DNA from: Larix sibirica
Taxonomy: Eukaryota > Streptophyta > Pinopsida > Pinales > Pinaceae
DNA length: 23,847 bases
NCBI GenBank assembly: GCA_004151065.3
Contig: NWUY0300053517.1
Coordinates: 1-23,847, forward strand
Direction: 5' to 3'
Shown: one piece after another, positions 20,101-23,847 of the stretch
How positions within the stretch are numbered: the stretch's first letter is position 1
How the letters are laid out: every line of letters starts with the position of its first letter
The notes under the pieces: generated by a model
What the model saw: the letters and a program-made list of their open reading frames with translations, nothing else
Database searches by the model: none
Told to the model about the DNA's origin: nothing
Program-made: the position numbers and the translations under genes

Positions 20101-20119
20101 GGCCCTCCTTCTAGCGCCA
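20101..20119 (-). other. candidate PBS of minus-strand gypsy element
   Basis: The minus strand reads TGGCGCTAGAAGGAGGGCC after TTTT, upstream of gag. TGGCG-initial PBSs are common in plant gypsy elements, but I cannot match this one to a specific tRNA, and the LTR end next to it is not certain. Confidence 0.4.
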
Positions 20120-21060
20120 AAAATACTCTTGAAATTACTAAAATTCCCTGATGTCAACAACAAGGGATCCACCCCAATATGAGGTCCCAATTAGACCTCA
20201 CACTATTTTGAATATGGAATCCATCCAAATTATGGCTCGACAGTCATTATTTAGTCTTCTTTTAGGTTTGGGGGATGCTATGCAAAATCCAGTATGCTAT
20301 TAATCTAATGCAAAAAAAACTAAAAGAAACCTATACTAGCTAGGAGATGCAACTAGGTGACCATTAATTACTAAATGCACACATATAGAGCTATAAGTAA
20401 CCAAGAAAATAAGTTTTATGATCACAAGAATTACATGTGTGAATAAACATCATTAGGAAATTAAAGAAAATTAGTCCCATTTTGTGGAGAACCTGCAACA
20501 ATTAATTAATAAGAATATGCGAAATAACAGAANAGAAGGGTTGACATGGGTTCCTAACACATTTAATCTAGTTGAAAACAATAATTGTTTTACCAAATAA
20601 GTAATTTTAAGAGTTGTAGGGATTATAAAACTTAATGAACATGGAATGAATAGCCACACACTAGTCAAACATTTTCATGTAACAGTATCACATAAATAGT
20701 AAATAAGTTAAACCATTCATGCACTCAAATAGTCAGAACATTCTCCAAAATTTGCAAGTTTGGCTCAAGAGCTTCTTCATATTATTTCACGAGAAAAATT
20801 TACATTAGCTAAAGAACATCGCAAAGCTCCAAAAAAGGTCCTTTCTTCCTCTCTTTTCACTAGTTCATAAAATACATCTTGTCTATTGGGTTACCCTGTC
20901 CCTTCAACTACCTTGAATTTGGATTTTACAAAATGAAGAATATGCACAAAGCAGTGCTTTGTTTGAAGGGGATATTTGACTATGGTTTCAACTTAGACAT
21001 AATATTGAGTTCAGGAGAAAATTAAAATGTTGCTTTAAAAGAAGTTATAACATGGGAATA
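20120..21060. other. spacer or possible LTR, no gene
   Basis: AT-rich sequence with no coding frame. It should hold the 5' LTR of the minus-strand gypsy element if the PBS call is right, but there is no second copy in the window to define its ends. A minus-strand polypurine stretch, GTGAAAAGAGAGGAAGAAAG, lies at 20844-20863. One base at 20533 is undetermined (n). Confidence 0.4.
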
Positions 21061-21063
21061 ACG

Positions 21064-22900
21064 TAAATTCATTGGGTGGGGGTTGTCCCCCTTCTTGTCA
21101 CGTGTGCTCTCCAAGCCTCATATTGATCTGACACAATTTCAAACCTATGGTGTTTGAGGGATTTGAATGTGACCAAATGATTGGCCACTTCATTAGAGAC
21201 GATCCCCAATCCATTTCTAAGAGACACAATAGATGTTTTCAATAAATTGATATATCTTGTTGGAACTAATATATACAACATAAATGCCTCTTTGGTCATA
21301 TCCTTGAGAGCTTCTACTGTCCTTTCCCCGCAATCGATGATTTGTCTAATTTCATATTTTATGATTTATATGGGTTGAGGTTGATCTATAATTTGGAGAG
21401 CAAGCCAATTGATCCATGCTGGTTTCCTTTGTGTAATAGAAACATAGTTATGGTGGAGTTCTTTTGGTGTCATCCTTGGTGAATCTATTGGTGATTGGGA
21501 TGAGTCTTTTTTCCATTGTGCAATATCATATAGACCCATTGGTATACCATCCAAAATGCATTCATGATCTTTGGTTCTTTCAAGAATTTCACTCAACTAG
21601 GGTGTAATGTGCAGGAGATCGTACATGTGATCATGGATTGTACAAATTATTCCTGCATTGTGAATGTGTGAGACCTGAACTCCAACAAAATTTTGTTGTC
21701 TTGTCTCATCTCAGACATCTCCTTATTTAGGTCTCTTATCCTTTTCTTGTAGGATTTCATTTTTCCTGCAATTTATTCAATATTCACTTGATTTCCCATG
21801 GAGAGAGCTATGTTTGTTGAGGCTATTGCAACATGGTCCCAATAAAGATTAGTGAAAACAAGGGTCTCTATAGTAATTACCAATGGAGGTCTCCTAGTGA
21901 GATTAATTTTCTTCTGAGGTTTTTTAACAATATGGTCCCTCCTTTTCCACGTATATAAATTAATCCAAGGAGGTGACAAATTATTATTTTGATGGAGTGA
22001 ATTATCCCATACCAAGCTCTAGCAGAAGAAAATACCCACTAGTTATACAAATGGTGGTGGGAGTAGTAGCAGAAGGGCATGCTCCTAGAATTACGAGTGT
22101 GCTCATTCCATGTTGTCTCACTTTGTCTTCTTCTACTTTCTTAGATGCTTCCTCTTCTTTCCTCTTGCCCTCTTCTTCCCTCTTATCCTCTTCTTCCTCC
22201 TTCCTTATTTGTTCTTTAGCCTCCTTCAGTCTCTTTTCTTCAGTATCTTTGAGCTCTACTTCCCTTCTATTTTTCTCTTCTTCGGTCTTTTAAGGGATAT
22301 TGTATTGCTTCTACTGCTCACTGGTACTCTCCTGAGGGTCTCCTTACAATAAGGACTTCTGCTTCTTGCCTCCTAGTCACCTAGAAATATCTTCCAGGTA
22401 TTTAGCTTGAATACTTTTTCATTGGACCAAAATTAGTCAACACATGCCCAATTGATCTTGTATGCTCGGTAGTTTTGTTCAACTATATTTTTGGAATCAT
22501 TTCTTCAGAATATTTCTATACCAAATTAAAAAGAATTGATATATTGAGCCTATTCTCTGGACTAGTTGATATATTTTAAGTAGTATCCTCCAATAGTCAT
22601 GGGTAATGGAGGTCAGACAACTTTCTTTGCAATTTTCAATGCTTCTCCTATGCCATTTATGAATACCTAGTAAGCTACTTTTTGCAAGATGAATTTATCA
22701 GTCACAAAGTGGGGAAGGAGATGGGGGTATTGGTGCCACCATTGTTATGTAAGTATTCCATGGCCTTATCTGACATACACTTTGTTGGTTTCCGTTACAT
22801 GAAATTTTTTTCATGAACCATATACCTTGTACCTTTCCGCAATCCCTAAAGTACCTTTGATCAAACTTATTAAAAAGATGAGATTTTTTTCCCTCCAAAC
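21064..22900 (-). pseudogene. unrecognised long ORF with coiled coil
   Basis: Minus strand, about 610 codons across a few frameshifts. The N-terminal part (22898-22400) has FNKFDQRYFRDCGKVQGIWF, PWNTYITMVAPIPPSPSP, then KVAY*VFINGIGEALKIAKK, PPLPMTIGGYYLKYIN and NWACVD*FWSNEKVFKLNTW. The middle (22295-22100) is strongly charged, for example EEKRLKEAKEQIRKEEEEDK. The C-terminal half has SPPWINLYTWKRRDHIVKK, a second coil MKSYKKRIRDLNKEMSEMRQ, then GIPMGLYDIAQWKKDSSQ and FKSLKHHRFEIVSDQYEAWR, ending at a TAA at 21066-21068. From 21596 to 21069 there is a single internal stop. I know no family for it. It may be an extra ORF of a gypsy element: upstream of gag on the same strand, or antisense beside the plus-strand LTR that follows. 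Confidence 0.55.
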
Positions 22901-22917
22901 AACCTTTTTGGAATTAG

Positions 22918-23065
22918 TGTCGCGGTTTTCTATAGGACAACTTGTGACACTTCCCATTGTCGCGGGTTTCTATCTAGCAACATGAGACATTTTTGCATAT
23001 TTCCTTTTATACAGACTATGACACTCCAATATGTCACAAGTTTATGTCAAATAGGGTGCGACACT
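22918..23065. repeat. 40-bp repeats with TGTCGCGG start
   Basis: Units start at 22918 and 22958 (TGTCGCGGTTTTCTAT and TGTCGCGGGTTTCTAT, each followed by a CAAC-TGAGAC/GTGACAC block). A more diverged unit starts at about 23032 (TGTCACAAGTTTATG... GCGACACT). Most likely U3 repeats. Confidence 0.65.
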
Positions 23066-23232
23066 ATTCCTTGAAATGCAAAAAGAGAAGCTTCTAGGAG
23101 ATTCTAGAGAGAATCCCTTGTGGATGGATATCCCTTCCTATTAGGGTGGATCTGAGTCGAACCCCTAACATGTTGGGATCTTACCCTATTCTTCTCCTCT
23201 TATCTCTCATCTCTCCCTTATCCTTTTTTCCT

Positions 23233-23239
23233 TATAAAA
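23233..23239 (+). promoter_or_regulatory. TATA box in probable LTR
   Basis: CCTTATAAAAGCAAGC is a strong plant TATA context, about 315 bp inside the LTR start, followed by GCTCATGCTCATGAGTGAG. It supports plus-strand orientation of this LTR. Confidence 0.5.
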
Positions 23240-23770
23240 GCAAGCTCATGCTCATGAGTGAGAGGAGGCTATGATAGCTAAATGATGGACTAATCGTGCT
23301 AGAGAGTTGAACCTTTGGTATCTATCCTCTTGGAGCAAGGTGACGAGTTAAGGAAAAGGATTAGTTGGAAGGGATCTGCAACACCAAGGCATTTCGGTTG
23401 TATTTATTTCTTCATTCTTAATACATCAATACATTTATTTTATCATAAATGATGTTGAGTTTCATTTATAGCATTTGACCTTGGTCAGTTTCTTAGATTA
23501 ATCAAATTATATCTTATAGCTTTCACTTAGTTTTTTTTTCTTTTGGATCTTCTACAGGTTATCTATTCGATCCAAGGAGTAGGACTGCAACAACTTCAAA
23601 CTAGCATGGACAACCTTGAGTAAAAAGGTATGTACTTTATTATCCTTAAGTAATTTGATTGATCTAGAGAAAGGTGTGTGTTCCTATGCTATTTTTTTCT
23701 ATACCTAAACCATTTGGACTAGGGAGTTCATTCTTTGTCTGCATTGATAAAAAAAATCCGTAAAAAAAAT

Positions 23771-23786
23771 TGGCGAATCCACTGTG
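23771..23786 (+). other. candidate PBS after plus-strand LTR
   Basis: TGGCGAATCCACTGTG follows an A-rich stretch. It resembles the TGGCGACTCCACTGGG-like sites I associate with Tat-type gypsy elements; the matching tRNA is not determined. If right, an internal region continues right of the window. Confidence 0.4.
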
Positions 23787-23847
23787 TTACAACGTAATCT
23801 TCCACCTTGTGAGCATCAGCATTCTTTGGCTTGTAGGATCCATTTCA

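Larger units (their letters stand above)
16521..20119 (-). mobile_element. Ty3/gypsy retrotransposon, 3'-truncated
   Basis: Minus strand order: PBS-like site (20101-20119), gag (about 20100-18530), aspartic protease, a linker with YGLLLNRDW, RNase H, then the segment that precedes RT, ending at 16521. The RT core, integrase and 3' LTR are not found. RNase H before RT is not the standard Ty3 order but is, to my recollection, characteristic of some plant Tat-type gypsy elements with an added RNase H. All parts carry stops or frameshifts. Confidence 0.8.
22918..23769 (+). repeat. probable gypsy LTR, plus strand
   Basis: Begins TGTCGCGG and ends somewhere between 23743 and 23769, just before a PBS-like site. 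It holds a 40-bp repeat at its start, a TATA box at 23233-23239 and U/A-rich downstream sequence. No partner copy is in the window, so the boundaries are estimates. No coding frame is seen. Confidence 0.5.

Noticed and set aside
20533-20533. Undetermined base
   Set aside because: A sequencing or assembly ambiguity, not biology.
21973-22352. Ser/Phe/Leu-rich plus-strand open frames resembling transmembrane segments
   Set aside because: Antisense of the Lys/Glu coiled-coil coding on the minus strand.
1-23847. Intact host protein gene or structural RNA
   Set aside because: I looked for exon-like conserved domains, tRNA and rRNA signatures on both strands and saw none; all recognised coding belongs to decayed transposable elements.

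Overview
This window looks like repeat-dense, AT-rich nuclear DNA from a large-genome seed plant. A gymnosperm is my guess, based on the density of old, long retroelements and not on any diagnostic gene. I found no intact host gene, tRNA, rRNA, operon or CRISPR. Nearly everything recognisable is a decayed transposable element; the long open frames in other phases come from repeats or are antisense shadows. All protein identities were made by eye from motifs and remembered family patterns, without a database search.

Layout. 1-1234: the end of a CACTA (En/Spm-type) DNA transposon, with a 35-bp subterminal array, GC-rich palindromes and the terminal sequence reading CACTACAACAA on the minus strand. 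1235-2397: AT-rich spacer, then a broken LINE endonuclease fragment (+). 2398-9435: a Ty1/copia element on the minus strand with two long LTRs (about 1.9 and 2.1 kb), a Met-initiator-type PBS, a PPT, a recognisable gag with a broken zinc knuckle, an unrecognised segment, and a remnant of RT/RNase H; protease and integrase are missing. 9436-13818: the 3' part of a Ty3/gypsy element (+): integrase C-terminus with GPY/F module, a long unrecognised extra ORF, PPT and a 285-bp LTR. 13819-14557: a gypsy RT fragment followed by a second copy of the same LTR. 14558-16520: no recognised gene.

16521-20119: a second Ty3/gypsy element, on the minus strand, reading gag, aspartic protease, linker, RNase H, then the region that precedes RT; the RT core, integrase and 3' LTR are not visible. 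20120-21060: spacer or possible LTR. 21064-22900: a long, fairly well preserved but unrecognised minus-strand ORF with a Lys/Glu coiled coil. 22918-23770: an apparent plus-strand LTR with a 40-bp repeat, a TATA box and a PBS-like site, whose element would continue beyond the window.

How it fits together: the genes are parts of independent elements, not a shared pathway. The most interesting points are the two unrecognised extra ORFs tied to gypsy elements, the RNase H placed before RT, the LTR length difference that equals one internal repeat unit, the chimeric segment in the copia element, and an excess of TAG/TAA stops where Gln is expected, consistent with C-to-T decay in methylated DNA.
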